Assembly (NCBI GenBank): GCA_027532905.1
Contig: JAPZUA010000001.1
Location: 975,950 to 1,039,949, forward strand
Direction of reading: 5' to 3'
Length of the DNA stretch: 64,000 nucleotides
Origin: Magnetospirillum sp.
GTDB taxonomy: Bacteria > Pseudomonadota > Alphaproteobacteria > CACIAM-22H2
The notes under the pieces were generated by a model. That model searched no databases. It was not told where the DNA came from and saw only the letters and a program-made list of their open reading frames with translations. The position numbers and the translations under genes are program-made. The first letter of the stretch is position 1. Each line of letters begins with the position of its first letter. Of this stretch, positions 34,948-43,388 are shown piece after piece.

Positions 34948-36639
34948 ATGAACAATCCGAACGGAGCGGAAGCTTTCGTCAAACTCCTATCCGCCCACAA
35001 AGTCGAGCATGTGTTCGGCCTGTGCGGCGACACGAGCCTGCCGCTCTACGACGCGCTCGCGCGCCTCGGCGGGCCGGGCGGCCACGGGATTGCGCACATC
35101 CTGACGCGCGACGAACGCTCGGCCGGCTACATGGCCGACACCTATGCGCGTCTCACCGGCAAGGTCGGCGTGTGCGAAGGCCCGTCGGGCGGCGGCGCCA
35201 CCTACATTCTGCCGGCGGTGGCCGAAGCCAACGAATCCTCGATCCCGCTGCTCGCAGTCACAACCGACATTTCGGTTTCCTCGCGCGGGCGCTACGTGCT
35301 GACCGAACTCGACCAGGCTGCCCTGTTCAAGCCCGTGTCCAAATGGAACAAGGTCATCGACAGGGCGGGCGAAATTCCGGCCACGGTGCGTCGCGCGTTT
35401 CGCGAAGCCACAAGCGGCCGGCCTGGGGCCGTACATCTGGGCCTGCCCTACGACGTGCAAAAAGACCCCGTCGATGCCGCCGATGTTTGGGGCGAACCAA
35501 TCAACGCATCGGCGCCGTCGCATCGCGTGGCACCCGACGATGAAGCGATCGCGGCGGCCGTTGCGGCCCTCGCCAAAGCCAAACGCCCGGTCATCGTGGT
35601 CGGCGGCGGCGTCGTACTCGCGCATGCGGAAGCAGCCCTTGCGCGCGTGGCCGAAGCCCTCGGCGCCCCCGTGCTGACGACGATCTCGGGCCAAGGCTCG
35701 ATTGCCGACAGCCATCCTTTGTCGGCCGGCGTGGTCGGCTCGAATGGCGGGACGATGCCGACGCGCGATCTCGTGGCTGACGCCGATCTCGTGCTGTTCG
35801 TGGGCTGCCGCGCGGGCTCGGTCACGACCGAGCGCTGGCGCTTTCCGGCGGCGGGCACGCCCATCGTGCATATCGATGTCGATCCGGCCGTAATCGGGGC
35901 CATCTATGCGACGGCGGCAGGCGTGGTTGGCGATGCGCGCCTTGCCCTCGACAAGTTGGCCGATGCGCTGGGTGCCAAACGCAGCGGCGGCGATGCGGCC
36001 AAGCGTGTCGCCGCCGCGCGTGCGGCACGCGATGCGGCGTTCCTCGAGCTTGCAAACTCGAACGCAACGCCGATCCGGCCCGAACGGCTGGTGCACACGA
36101 TGGCCCAGTTGCTGCCCGAGGATGCCGTGATCGTCGCCGATCCGGGCACGCCGTGCCCGTATTTCTCGGCCTTCTACCCGAAGCGCCGCACCGGGCGCTG
36201 GTTCGTGACCAACCGCGCGCACGGCGCTCTCGGCTATTCGCTGCCGGCGGTCGTCGGGGCTGCGGTTGCGCGCCCGGCCAGCAAATGCGTGGCCGTGATG
36301 GGCGACGGCAGTTTCGGCTTTGCCTGCGGCGAGATGGAAACGATCGTGCGGCTCGGCCTGCCGATCACGCTCGTGGTCGTTTCCAACGCGGTCTATGGCT
36401 GGATCAAAGCCGGACAGAAGACCGGTTATGGCGGCCGCTATTTCTCGGTCGATTTCAACCGCACCGACCATGCGGCCGTGGCTTCCGCGTTCGGCGTTAA
36501 AAGCTGGCGCGTGGAAGATCCCGCCGATCTCAAGGGCGCGCTCAAAGCCGCGTTCGAACATCCGGGCCCGACCTTGGTCGATGTGCTGTGCCAGCCATTG
36601 CACGAAGCCAAGGCGCCCGTCAGCGAATGGGTGGCCTGA
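34948..36639 (+). CDS. Thiamine-diphosphate-dependent enzyme (acetolactate synthase-like)
   Basis: ThDP enzyme (563 aa) with the three domains of the acetolactate-synthase/decarboxylase superfamily. The cofactor-activating Glu is E56 in RDERSAGYMADTYAR. The central domain starts near 200 (KRPVIVVGGGVVL). The ThDP/Mg motif is GDGS at 452-455, ending with the Asn of VSNAVYGW near 480. It probably decarboxylates or ligates a 2-oxo acid derived from the pathway. Start ATG 34948 has AAGGAG upstream. One base separates its stop from the next gene. Confidence 0.88.
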   Translation: MNNPNGAEAFVKLLSAHKVEHVFGLCGDTSLPLYDALARLGGPGGHGIAHILTRDERSAGYMADTYARLTGKVGVCEGPSGGGATYILPAVAEANESSIPLLAVTTDISVSSRGRYVLTELDQAALFKPVSKWNKVIDRAGEIPATVRRAFREATSGRPGAVHLGLPYDVQKDPVDAADVWGEPINASAPSHRVAPDDEAIAAAVAALAKAKRPVIVVGGGVVLAHAEAALARVAEALGAPVLTTISGQGSIADSHPLSAGVVGSNGGTMPTRDLVADADLVLFVGCRAGSVTTERWRFPAAGTPIVHIDVDPAVIGAIYATAAGVVGDARLALDKLADALGAKRSGGDAAKRVAAARAARDAAFLELANSNATPIRPERLVHTMAQLLPEDAVIVADPGTPCPYFSAFYPKRRTGRWFVTNRAHGALGYSLPAVVGAAVARPASKCVAVMGDGSFGFACGEMETIVRLGLPITLVVVSNAVYGWIKAGQKTGYGGRYFSVDFNRTDHAAVASAFGVKSWRVEDPADLKGALKAAFEHPGPTLVDVLCQPLHEAKAPVSEWVA

Positions 36640-36640
36640 C

Positions 36641-37693
36641 ATGCCTGCACCTGGCAAAACCGACATCGAAATTGCCCCTGACCGGCTGCGCAGTTTCGCG
36701 CGCGCACTCGTTGCGGCTGCGGGCTCCGATGCGGCAGAGGCGGCGTGCGTCGCTGACAATCTCGTCGAGGCCAATCTCACCGGCCACGATTCGCACGGTG
36801 TCGGCATGCTGCCGATCTATTTGGATGCGGTGAAACGCGGCAAGCTCGCACTCGGTGCCACGCCCAAAATCGTCAGCGAAACCTTGGCAACCCTGGTCGT
36901 CGACGGCCAGCAAGGCTACGGCCAAACGATCATGCGTGCGGCAACCGACTTATTGTGCACCAAAGCCAAGATTGCGGGGGCAGCAGTGCTCGCCTTGCGC
37001 AACACCTACCATATCGGCCGCGTCGGTGCCTGGGCCGAGCAAGCGGCGGCACACGGGCTTGCGTCGTTCTTCGTGGTCGATGTGGCGGGCGTGGACGCCA
37101 AGGTCGCACCGTTCGGCGGCATTGGTGGCCGGCTCGGCACCAATCCGATTTGTTTGGGCCTGCCCGTACCGGGCTTCCCGCCCATCGTCGCCGACATGGC
37201 GACGAGCCGCATTGCGGTCGGCAAGGTCCGCGTGGCGTTCAACAAAGGGGTGCCGGTCGCACCGGGCATCCTGATCGACCACGAAGGCAAACCCACGACC
37301 GATCCCGCGACGATGTACACGCAGCCTTCGGGCGCTTTGCTTGCGATGGCCGAGCACAAAGGCTACGCGCTCTCGGCGCTCATCGAACTTTTTGCGGGCG
37401 CACTCGGCGGCGGCGGCACCATCGCGACGTGGCAGCCCAGCGAAACGCGCATCATCAACAATGCGATCGCGGTCGCGATCGATCCGGCCGCGTTGGGCAC
37501 CGCCGAGACGGTTGCAGCCGAAGCGCAAAAGCTCGAAGCTTGGCTCAAATCCGGCCAAAGCGACGTGATGCTGCCCGGCGAGCCCGAGCGGCGCGCGCGC
37601 GCCAAACGTGCCGCATCGATCCCGATCGACGCCGGGAACTGGGGCCAACTCGTCGAACTCGCCAAAAGCCTTGGGGTGGCGGTGCCCGCCTAG
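36641..37693 (+). CDS. Malate/L-lactate dehydrogenase (Ldh2) family oxidoreductase
   Basis: NAD(P)-dependent 2-hydroxyacid or imine dehydrogenase (350 aa) of the Ldh2/MDG2 family, which has its own non-Rossmann fold. The family motif HDSHGVGM is at residues 49-56 and the catalytic His region is RNTYHIGRVGAWAE near 118. PFGGIGGRLGTNPI binds the cofactor. Relatives reduce 2-oxo acids, delta-1-piperideine-2-carboxylate or ureidoglycolate. It starts one base after the ThDP enzyme stop, so both are co-translated and probably act in succession. Confidence 0.9.
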   Translation: MPAPGKTDIEIAPDRLRSFARALVAAAGSDAAEAACVADNLVEANLTGHDSHGVGMLPIYLDAVKRGKLALGATPKIVSETLATLVVDGQQGYGQTIMRAATDLLCTKAKIAGAAVLALRNTYHIGRVGAWAEQAAAHGLASFFVVDVAGVDAKVAPFGGIGGRLGTNPICLGLPVPGFPPIVADMATSRIAVGKVRVAFNKGVPVAPGILIDHEGKPTTDPATMYTQPSGALLAMAEHKGYALSALIELFAGALGGGGTIATWQPSETRIINNAIAVAIDPAALGTAETVAAEAQKLEAWLKSGQSDVMLPGEPERRARAKRAASIPIDAGNWGQLVELAKSLGVAVPA

Positions 37694-37694
37694 C

Positions 37695-38687
37695 TCAGAA
37701 CCAGCCGCGTTTCTTGAAATAGAGATAGGGCAGGATGGCCGAGGCGATCATGAAACCGATCGCCATCGGATAGCCGAAGCTCCAATCGAGCTCGGGCATG
37801 GATTTGAAGTTCATGCCGTAGACCGTGCCGACGAGCGTGGGCGGCATCAGCACGACCGAGACGACCGAGAACAGTTTGATAATGCGGTTCTGCTCGATAT
37901 TGATAAGGCCCAGCGTGGCGTCGAGCAGGAAGTTCACTTTGCGGCTGTCGAAATCCGCGTGTTCCATGAGCGAGGTCAAGTCGCGGTTCAGCGACTTGAA
38001 GCGCGCATGCATGTCTTTCGACTGTTTTTTGGTTTCGCCCTCGGCCGAGGCGTCGAGGAAGCGGACAACGCGCTGCAGGCCCAGCATGCTCTCGCGCGCG
38101 GTCGAGCACAGATCTTCGATGCGGCCAAGCTCGCGCAGCACGTCCTGCATCGAGCGTTCTTGGGCCGCTTGCGCCGTCGGGCGCGCGGGATTCGCGAAAA
38201 TCGTGCGCGAGATGCCGTCGAGGTCGGAGCCGGCTTTTTCCAGAATGTCGGCGATGCGGTCGACGAAAGAATCCATCAGGCCGATCATCGCCTCTTCGCC
38301 GTTCGCACAGCTGCCCGGCAGGCGCAAAAGGCGCGTGGCAAACTGCGTGACCGGGCGCGGGTCGTGGTAGCGGACGGTCACGAGGCAGCGATTGGTCAGC
38401 ACGAAGGTGAAGGCGTCGGCCGTCGGGTTCGGATCGTCGGCGCGCGCCAGGATCGTCGCCGTCATGTAAAGCGCGCCGTTTTCCGAATAGAGCCGCGCCG
38501 ACGGTTCGATCTCGAGCATTTCGGCATGGGTCGGGATCGCGAGATTGAACGCCGCATCGACGCGCGCGCGATCCTCCGGGGTCGGCGAATAGAGATCGAT
38601 CCACAACGCCGCCGTAGGTACGGGATCGGTCGCACCGATTTCGCGTTTGACGATCGTGCCGTCCTGGGGGAGATACGCAAAAATCAT
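37695..38687 (-). CDS. CorA-family divalent metal ion transporter (second copy)
   Basis: Second CorA-type channel (330 aa), only distantly similar to the copy at 25722-26726. It has the GMN triplet at residues 291-293 in YGMNFKSMPELDW, an aromatic/basic tail YFKKRGWF, and a cytoplasmic domain starting MIFAYLPQDG. This N-terminal type is common among alphaproteobacterial magnesium transporters. Its 3' end abuts the Ldh2 gene (one base apart, convergent). Its 5' end faces the gcrA promoter region. Confidence 0.92.
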   Translation of the reverse strand: MIFAYLPQDGTIVKREIGATDPVPTAALWIDLYSPTPEDRARVDAAFNLAIPTHAEMLEIEPSARLYSENGALYMTATILARADDPNPTADAFTFVLTNRCLVTVRYHDPRPVTQFATRLLRLPGSCANGEEAMIGLMDSFVDRIADILEKAGSDLDGISRTIFANPARPTAQAAQERSMQDVLRELGRIEDLCSTARESMLGLQRVVRFLDASAEGETKKQSKDMHARFKSLNRDLTSLMEHADFDSRKVNFLLDATLGLINIEQNRIIKLFSVVSVVLMPPTLVGTVYGMNFKSMPELDWSFGYPMAIGFMIASAILPYLYFKKRGWF

Positions 38688-38753
38688 GGCCGCTCAATTT
38701 CATACTTTGCGCCCGCGTGCAATCGCAGCGCGGCCGAATCAAGATATAGCGAG

Positions 38754-38762
38754 TTACCCACA
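38754..38762 (+). promoter_or_regulatory. DnaA-box-like site upstream of gcrA
   Basis: TTACCCACA differs at one base from the DnaA consensus TTATCCACA. It lies about 20 bases upstream of the -35 of the candidate gcrA promoter, in the usual position of an activator. It partly overlaps the first ACAA-N4-TTGT repeat. Confidence 0.35.
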
Positions 38763-38816
38763 ACCTATTGTGTCTGGACCTTGACTTGGGCGACTCGATT
38801 GCTCACAATATGTTGT
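38760..38816. promoter_or_regulatory. Paired ACAA-N4-TTGT inverted repeats at the gcrA promoter
   Basis: ACAACCTATTGT (38760-38771) and ACAATATGTTGT (38805-38816) share the same ACAA-N4-TTGT half-site layout and lie 45 bases apart. The first is upstream of the -35 and the second overlaps the -10 of the candidate gcrA promoter. This looks like a pair of operators for a dimeric regulator. The regulator is unknown. Confidence 0.4.
38781..38809 (+). promoter_or_regulatory. Candidate gcrA promoter with a GANTC site in the spacer
   Basis: TTGACT (38781-38786) and CACAAT (38804-38809) are 17 bases apart. The spacer contains GACTC (38792-38796), a CcrM methylation site, and another GANTC (GAATC) is at 38736-38740. 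GcrA itself binds methylated GANTC sites near sigma-70 promoters, so this arrangement suggests methylation-dependent autoregulation. Confidence 0.5.
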
Positions 38817-38829
38817 ATTGCAAGTGGAG

Positions 38830-38838
38830 TTATCCACA
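38830..38838 (+). promoter_or_regulatory. Perfect DnaA box in the gcrA leader
   Basis: TTATCCACA is an exact match to the strong DnaA consensus. It lies 21 bases downstream of the candidate -10 and 48 bases before the gcrA ATG. In Caulobacter DnaA activates gcrA; the downstream position here could equally repress, or serve a second promoter. Confidence 0.5.
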
Positions 38839-38886
38839 ACAGCTATGTCGAGCCGGAAAACCGGCAGTAAATCAAGGGGATGCGCA

Positions 38887-39372
38887 ATGGATTGGACGCC
38901 AGAGCAAATTTCAGACCTGACCCGCCTGTGGGGCGAAGGTCTGACGACGGCTGAAATCGGCAAGCGCCTAGGCATTTCCAAGAATGCGGTTGTAGGCAAG
39001 GCCCATCGCCTGCATCTGCCCGCACGCCCGTCGCCGATCAAGCGCACGGGTCCGCGCCCGGCGGTCTACCGCCCTGCAACGCCGCGCCAGCCCGCCGCCC
39101 CGCGCGCACCCCAAGCGCCGCGCGAACCGCGCGCGCCCTCGCAATCCGCGCAGACGAGTGCGGCCGCCTTGCGCGCCCTTGCCAACCAGCCTTCGGCCAA
39201 GCGCATGCCGATGATGGCGCTGTCCGCAAGCACCTGCCGCTGGCCGATCGGCGATCCGGGCGACACCGAATTCCATTTCTGCGGCGAGCGCTCGCTCGAC
39301 GGCAAGCCCTACTGCTCGGCGCATGCCTCGATCGCCTACGTCAAGATGAAGCCGCGGACCGAAGCCGCCTGA
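38887..39372 (+). CDS. gcrA: Cell-cycle transcription regulator GcrA
   Basis: Alphaproteobacterial regulator (161 aa) that binds sigma-70 RNA polymerase and methylated GANTC sites to set S-phase gene expression. The N-terminal DNA-binding domain is unmistakable: [15 protein letters not shown], then [12 protein letters not shown] and [13 protein letters not shown] Pro/Ala/Arg-rich linker spans about 50-95. The C-terminal sigma-interacting domain contains [17 protein letters not shown] and [11 protein letters not shown] 38887 follows AAGGGGATG. Its promoter region carries GANTC, DnaA and inverted-repeat sites. Confidence 0.96.
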   Translation: MDWTPEQISDLTRLWGEGLTTAEIGKRLGISKNAVVGKAHRLHLPARPSPIKRTGPRPAVYRPATPRQPAAPRAPQAPREPRAPSQSAQTSAAALRALANQPSAKRMPMMALSASTCRWPIGDPGDTEFHFCGERSLDGKPYCSAHASIAYVKMKPRTEAA

Positions 39373-39401
39373 GAGGGCGGCCTTCGCCTGCCAAAAGGCC
39401 C

Positions 39402-40901
39402 ATGGCTGAACCCGCACTGCTGATCGGCAAAGGCGAGGACGCGGCCTTGCTGCGTCTTGCCATGGCCAACCGCCATGGGCTCATCGCCGGTGCGACCGGG
39501 ACCGGCAAGACCGTGACCTTGCGCGTGATGGCCGAGCTTTTGTCGCAAGCCGGCGTGCCGGTCTTCATGGCCGACATCAAAGGCGATCTCTCCGGCCTTG
39601 CGCGCGCAGGCGAGGCCAACGAAAAATTCGCGGCACGCGCGGCCGAACTCGGTGCCGCGGATTTCGAGTTCGCGCCGAGCCCCGTGCTGTTCTGGGATGT
39701 GTTCGGCGAGGCGGGCCATCCCTTGCGCGCCACGATCTCCGAAATGGGGCCGCTGATGCTGGCGCGTCTGCTCGATCTCAACGAGATCCAGACCGGCGTG
39801 CTCAACATCGTGTTCAAAGTCGCCGACGACGAGGGGCTGCTTCTCGTCGACCTCAAAGATCTGCGCGCGCTGCTGGCACACGTGTCGCAGAACGCGGCCA
39901 ACTACGCGGCCAAATACGGCAACGTGTCGCCGGCCTCGGTGGGAGCGATCCAGCGCGGGCTGCTCGCCCTTGAGACGCAAGGCGGCGACAAATTCTTCGG
40001 CGAGCCCGCCGTTGCGATCGGCGATCTGCTCAGCGTCGATGCCAAAGGCCGCGGGCTCATTTCAATCCTGGCCGCCGACCGTTTGATGCAGCGCCCGCTG
40101 CTCTACGCCACGTTCCTGCTGTGGCTGCTGTCGGAGCTCTACGAAAACCTGCCCGAAGCGGGCGATCTTGCGAAGCCCAAGCTCGCCTTCTTTTTCGACG
40201 AAGCGCACCTGCTGTTCGCCGACGCGCCCAAGGCGCTCATCGAACGTATCGAACTCGTGGTGCGGCTCATCCGCTCCAAAGGGGTCGGCGTCTATTTCTG
40301 CACGCAGAATGCGCTCGACCTGCCCGACAACGTGCTGGGCCAGCTCGGCAACCGCGTGCAGCACGGGCTTCGCGCCTTCAGCCCGCGCGACCAGAAGACC
40401 TTGCGCGCGACGGCCGAAACCTTCCGCGCGCGCCCCGGTCTCGACACCGCCAAAGCGCTGCAGGAGCTCAGTGTGGGCGAAGCGATCGTCTCGCTGCTCG
40501 ACGAAAAGGGCTCGCCCGTGCCGGCCATGCGCGCGCGCATCTGCCCGCCGCGCTCGCGGCTGGTGCCTTTATCGGATGACGAGCGTCGCGCGCACAACGA
40601 CCGCAGTGCCCTGTTCGGCAAATACGAAGACGCGACAGACCGCGTTTCGGCCTACGAGCAGATCGCCCAGGCCAAAGAAGCCCAGGCCAAACCTACCGGC
40701 AGCATCGGCGAGGCGCTGGGCAGCATTCTGGGCGGCGGAACGCGGTCGGGATCGGGGCCGGGTGCGGGCCGCGGGCGGCCGCAGAAATCGGTTGGCGAAC
40801 AGGTTGCAGGCGCTATTGTGCGCTCGGTTGCAAGCTCAGTCGGCCGTCAGATCGGGACTGCAATCGTGCGCGGCGTGCTGGGCTCGATCCTGAAACGATG
40901 A
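39402..40901 (+). CDS. HerA-like ATPase (DUF853 family)
   Basis: Cytosolic P-loop ATPase (499 aa) of the HerA/FtsK-type DUF853 family. Walker A is GATGTGKT at residues 30-37; Walker B is in [12 protein letters not shown] near residue 264; [20 protein letters not shown] provides sensor/arginine regions. The C-terminus is Gly/Ser-rich then ends in [20 protein letters not shown]. The family is widespread but lacks a defined role; DNA processing is assumed from HerA. It starts 29 bases after gcrA and overlaps the next gene by four bases (ATGA). Confidence 0.88.
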   Translation: MAEPALLIGKGEDAALLRLAMANRHGLIAGATGTGKTVTLRVMAELLSQAGVPVFMADIKGDLSGLARAGEANEKFAARAAELGAADFEFAPSPVLFWDVFGEAGHPLRATISEMGPLMLARLLDLNEIQTGVLNIVFKVADDEGLLLVDLKDLRALLAHVSQNAANYAAKYGNVSPASVGAIQRGLLALETQGGDKFFGEPAVAIGDLLSVDAKGRGLISILAADRLMQRPLLYATFLLWLLSELYENLPEAGDLAKPKLAFFFDEAHLLFADAPKALIERIELVVRLIRSKGVGVYFCTQNALDLPDNVLGQLGNRVQHGLRAFSPRDQKTLRATAETFRARPGLDTAKALQELSVGEAIVSLLDEKGSPVPAMRARICPPRSRLVPLSDDERRAHNDRSALFGKYEDATDRVSAYEQIAQAKEAQAKPTGSIGEALGSILGGGTRSGSGPGAGRGRPQKSVGEQVAGAIVRSVASSVGRQIGTAIVRGVLGSILKR

Positions 40902-41431
40902 AACGCATTCTTCCGATGTTCGCGATGGCAGCCTTGCTGGCTGTCGGGGCGTTTGCGTTTGCGCAAACGCCGCTGCAAGGCGCTGTCGTGCGCGTCGGGC
41001 CCGACAATATGCCGACTTGTGCCGACGCGGACGTCGCGTGCGCGGTGGCACGCTTCTATGCCTGTGCAGCCGCCCAAGACGCAGCCTTTTGCGCGCAACT
41101 TGGCTTTGCCGAAATTCCGAAGCTTGTCGAAACGCCGCAGCCGGTCGAGTTCGTGATCGAGCGCATGAGTACCATCGAGGCCAAGGACGTCACGGACGAC
41201 CTCAAGCATTTGCCGTGGTTCCGCCCCGGCTTTCTGCTGGTCGAAGCCCAGGCGCGCCGCTGCCCCGCCAATGGCAGCTGCGAGGGCGAGGAATGGGATG
41301 ATTGGCAGATCTATATTCGCCGCGACGAGACGACGGCCCAGATCGTCTATTGGCGCGGCGACAGCGAGCCCGACCAACCGCCGGAAATTCCGGAGAGTTT
41401 CAGGGCCCCCGCCCCCGCGACAGCCGAATAG
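40898..41431 (+). CDS. Small secreted protein of unknown function
   Basis: A 177-aa protein with a signal peptide ([20 protein letters not shown], cleavage near AFAQ). The mature part has six cysteines, two in [19 protein letters not shown] and one in the following FCAQLG, then CPANGSC, suggesting disulfides in the periplasm. The C-terminal half has strand-like stretches ([20 protein letters not shown]). It overlaps the HerA-like gene by four bases (ATGA), so it is translationally coupled. I recognise no family. Confidence 0.72.
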   Translation: MKRILPMFAMAALLAVGAFAFAQTPLQGAVVRVGPDNMPTCADADVACAVARFYACAAAQDAAFCAQLGFAEIPKLVETPQPVEFVIERMSTIEAKDVTDDLKHLPWFRPGFLLVEAQARRCPANGSCEGEEWDDWQIYIRRDETTAQIVYWRGDSEPDQPPEIPESFRAPAPATAE

Positions 41432-41534
41432 AAGCAGCCGAATAAAAGCGGCATTTTGCAGAGGCTTGGCGTAAGTTTGCCGGATCGGCCGGGTCCGCTC
41501 TGTTGCCCGGCGGCCACAGTTCCGAGGTTCCATC

Positions 41535-41624
41535 GTGACCGACCCGAATAAGAGCGCCAAGGGCGCGTTGTGCTTGTGTCGAACGGCTGCTTTCGGCGGC
41601 CTCGCCGGGGGAGCGCTTTCGTGA
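41535..41624 (+). CDS. Possible 29-aa leader peptide coupled to the sigma-factor gene
   Basis: A GTG-initiated frame of 29 codons (starting MTDPNKSAKGALCLCR) whose TGA overlaps the sigma-factor GTG (GTGA). A weak GAGG lies about 8 bases before it. The overlap geometry suggests translational coupling. It is too short for codon evidence and unlike NepR, the anti-sigma adaptor found beside ecfG. It could be chance. Confidence 0.25.
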   Translation: MTDPNKSAKGALCLCRTAAFGGLAGGALS

Positions 41625-42157
41625 ACGACGAAACGCTCAACCAGCTGCGCGCCGAAATGGTCGAATTGCTGCCCCGGCTGCGGCGCTTTGCGCGCGGCCT
41701 CGCCGGGGCGCCCGACCAGGCCGACGATCTGGTGCAGTCCGCGTGCGAACGCGCCCTTGCCCGGATCGACCAGTACCAGCCGGGCACACGGCTCGACAGC
41801 TGGATGTTCCGCATCGTCCAGACGATCTATCTGGACGATCGACGCGCGGTCAAGGTGCGCACCGGCGAAGGCCGGATCGACGCAAGCTTGGTCGAAGACG
41901 AACTTGCTTTCGACGGCGGACGCGGCCTGGAAGCGCACATGACCTACGAAGCGGTGCGCGCCGCGATCGCCCAACTGCCCGAGGAGCAACGCGTGGTGCT
42001 GACGTTCGTGTGCATCGAAGGCCAGAGCTACAAGGAAGCCGCAGCGTCGCTGGGGATTCCGATCGGCACGGTAATGAGCCGCCTCGCCCGCGCGCGGGCG
42101 GCCCTTGCCAAGCGCATGGGCGAAAGCGGTGCCTCGCTTGCCGCCCCTGCCGAATAG
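41621..42157 (+). CDS. ECF-type RNA polymerase sigma factor
   Basis: Extracytoplasmic-function sigma factor (178 aa). Region 2 covers residues 18-80 (FARGLAGAPDQADDLVQSAC, LDSWMFRIVQTIYLDDRR), region 4 covers about 108-163 (LPEEQRVVLTFVCIEGQSY, then the helix-turn-helix GIPIGTVMSRLARAR). Start GTG 41621 is preceded by GGGAGCG. A putative anti-sigma gene follows after 21 bases, which is the usual ECF arrangement. No promoter of the GGAAC type is visible upstream. Confidence 0.92.
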   Translation: MNDETLNQLRAEMVELLPRLRRFARGLAGAPDQADDLVQSACERALARIDQYQPGTRLDSWMFRIVQTIYLDDRRAVKVRTGEGRIDASLVEDELAFDGGRGLEAHMTYEAVRAAIAQLPEEQRVVLTFVCIEGQSYKEAAASLGIPIGTVMSRLARARAALAKRMGESGASLAAPAE

Positions 42158-42178
42158 AAGAGAAGGAAGACCGCCGCC

Positions 42179-43243
42179 ATGAACCAACCCCGTTTCGACG
42201 ACGAAAGTCTGATGCGCTATGCCGACGGCACGGCCGCGTCCGACGAAGTGTCGGCGATCGAAGCGGCCCTGCCGGGCGACGCTTCTTTGGTGCGGCGCGT
42301 GGCCATGTTCCGCCAGACTGCGGCTTTGGCGCACGCCGCCATGAACGAAGTGCTGCTCGAGCCCGTACCGCAGCGCCTCATCGACACGGTGCTGCGCGCA
42401 CCCGCCGCACAAAAAGCGGCGATCGACGATGAAACGCTGATGGCCTATGCCGACGGTGCGCTCGATGCCGCAGCGGCCGCACGCGTGGCAGCGCGTGCTG
42501 CGGGCGACCGCGACACCGCCGCGCGCATCGCAATGTTCCGCCAAACCGGGGCGATGGCGCGCGCAGCCTTCGCCCCCGTGCTCGACGAACCCGTTCCCGC
42601 ACGCCTCGTGGCCGCGATCCAAAAGGCGCAAACACCCTCAAACGTCGTGGCCTTCGCAGCGAAACCCGCCCTGCGCTCGAAAACGCGCACCTGGGCGGGC
42701 GCTGTGATCGCAGCCTCGCTGCTGCTGTTCGTGGGGCTGGGTGCAGGTGGCGTTTTCACGGGCCGGCTCGACCCGGTGCTCGGCGGCATCCAGTTCGCCT
42801 CGAGCGACCGCTGGCTCGAAAACGTCGCGGGTTTCTATACGGTCGCCGAAGCCACGCAAGCCAGCGAAGGCCGCCTACTTGTCGATTTCACGGCCGCCGA
42901 CGTGCCCGAACTCGGCAAATGGTTCGGCGCCAAGCTCAACCGCAATCTCGCTATTCCCGACCTGGCCGCCCACGGCTTCGAACTGCAGGGCGGGCGCATG
43001 GTCATCGTCGGCGGCAGGCCCGCAGCCCAGCTCATCTACACCAACAGCGCCAACGAGATGGTGGGCCTCGTGATCGCCTTCTCGCAGTTCAGCGAACGCG
43101 GGGCACGCAACGAAGCGCGCCAGGGCGTCAATCTCGTGCACTGGCATCGCGGCGGCTACGGCTACGCCTTCGCCGGCCGCATCGCCCCCGACCGCCTCAA
43201 GATGCTCGCCGACCAGGCCTGGACCGATCTCGAAGCGATTTGA
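42179..43243 (+). CDS. Anti-sigma factor with tandemly duplicated N-terminal domain
   Basis: Membrane-anchored regulator (354 aa) for the adjacent ECF sigma factor. Two cytoplasmic repeats precede one membrane helix (about 173-192). Repeat 1 has DDESLMRYADG (7-17), VAMFRQTAALAHAA (41-54) and EPVPQRLI (61-68). Repeat 2 has DDETLMAYADG (83-93), IAMFRQTGAMARAA (117-130) and EPVPARLV (137-144). The offset is exactly 76 residues throughout. No zinc-binding HxxxCxxC motif is present. The C-terminal 160 residues form a periplasmic domain, presumably the sensor. Confidence 0.85.
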   Translation: MNQPRFDDESLMRYADGTAASDEVSAIEAALPGDASLVRRVAMFRQTAALAHAAMNEVLLEPVPQRLIDTVLRAPAAQKAAIDDETLMAYADGALDAAAAARVAARAAGDRDTAARIAMFRQTGAMARAAFAPVLDEPVPARLVAAIQKAQTPSNVVAFAAKPALRSKTRTWAGAVIAASLLLFVGLGAGGVFTGRLDPVLGGIQFASSDRWLENVAGFYTVAEATQASEGRLLVDFTAADVPELGKWFGAKLNRNLAIPDLAAHGFELQGGRMVIVGGRPAAQLIYTNSANEMVGLVIAFSQFSERGARNEARQGVNLVHWHRGGYGYAFAGRIAPDRLKMLADQAWTDLEAI

Positions 43244-43388
43244 CGGCATCGAGCGGCTCGCCGGAGTTTTCCGTACGCGCTATGGGCGCAAACGGATTTG
43301 AAGCCGTGCCCAAGGGGCCGACTTGAAGCAACTGCGGATTTCGCTAATACTGGCGAGAACAACAACCGCAAACAGAGAGTCCCCCCTC

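Noticed and set aside
25722-38687. The two corA genes as ends of a composite mobile element
   Set aside because: They are in the same direction but only distantly similar, and no transposase, integrase or terminal repeat was seen between or beside them.
41535-41624. NepR-type anti-sigma adaptor next to the ECF sigma factor
   Set aside because: The frame is only 29 codons and lacks NepR helices, and no GGAAC-type EcfG promoter was seen. It is kept only as a possible leader peptide.
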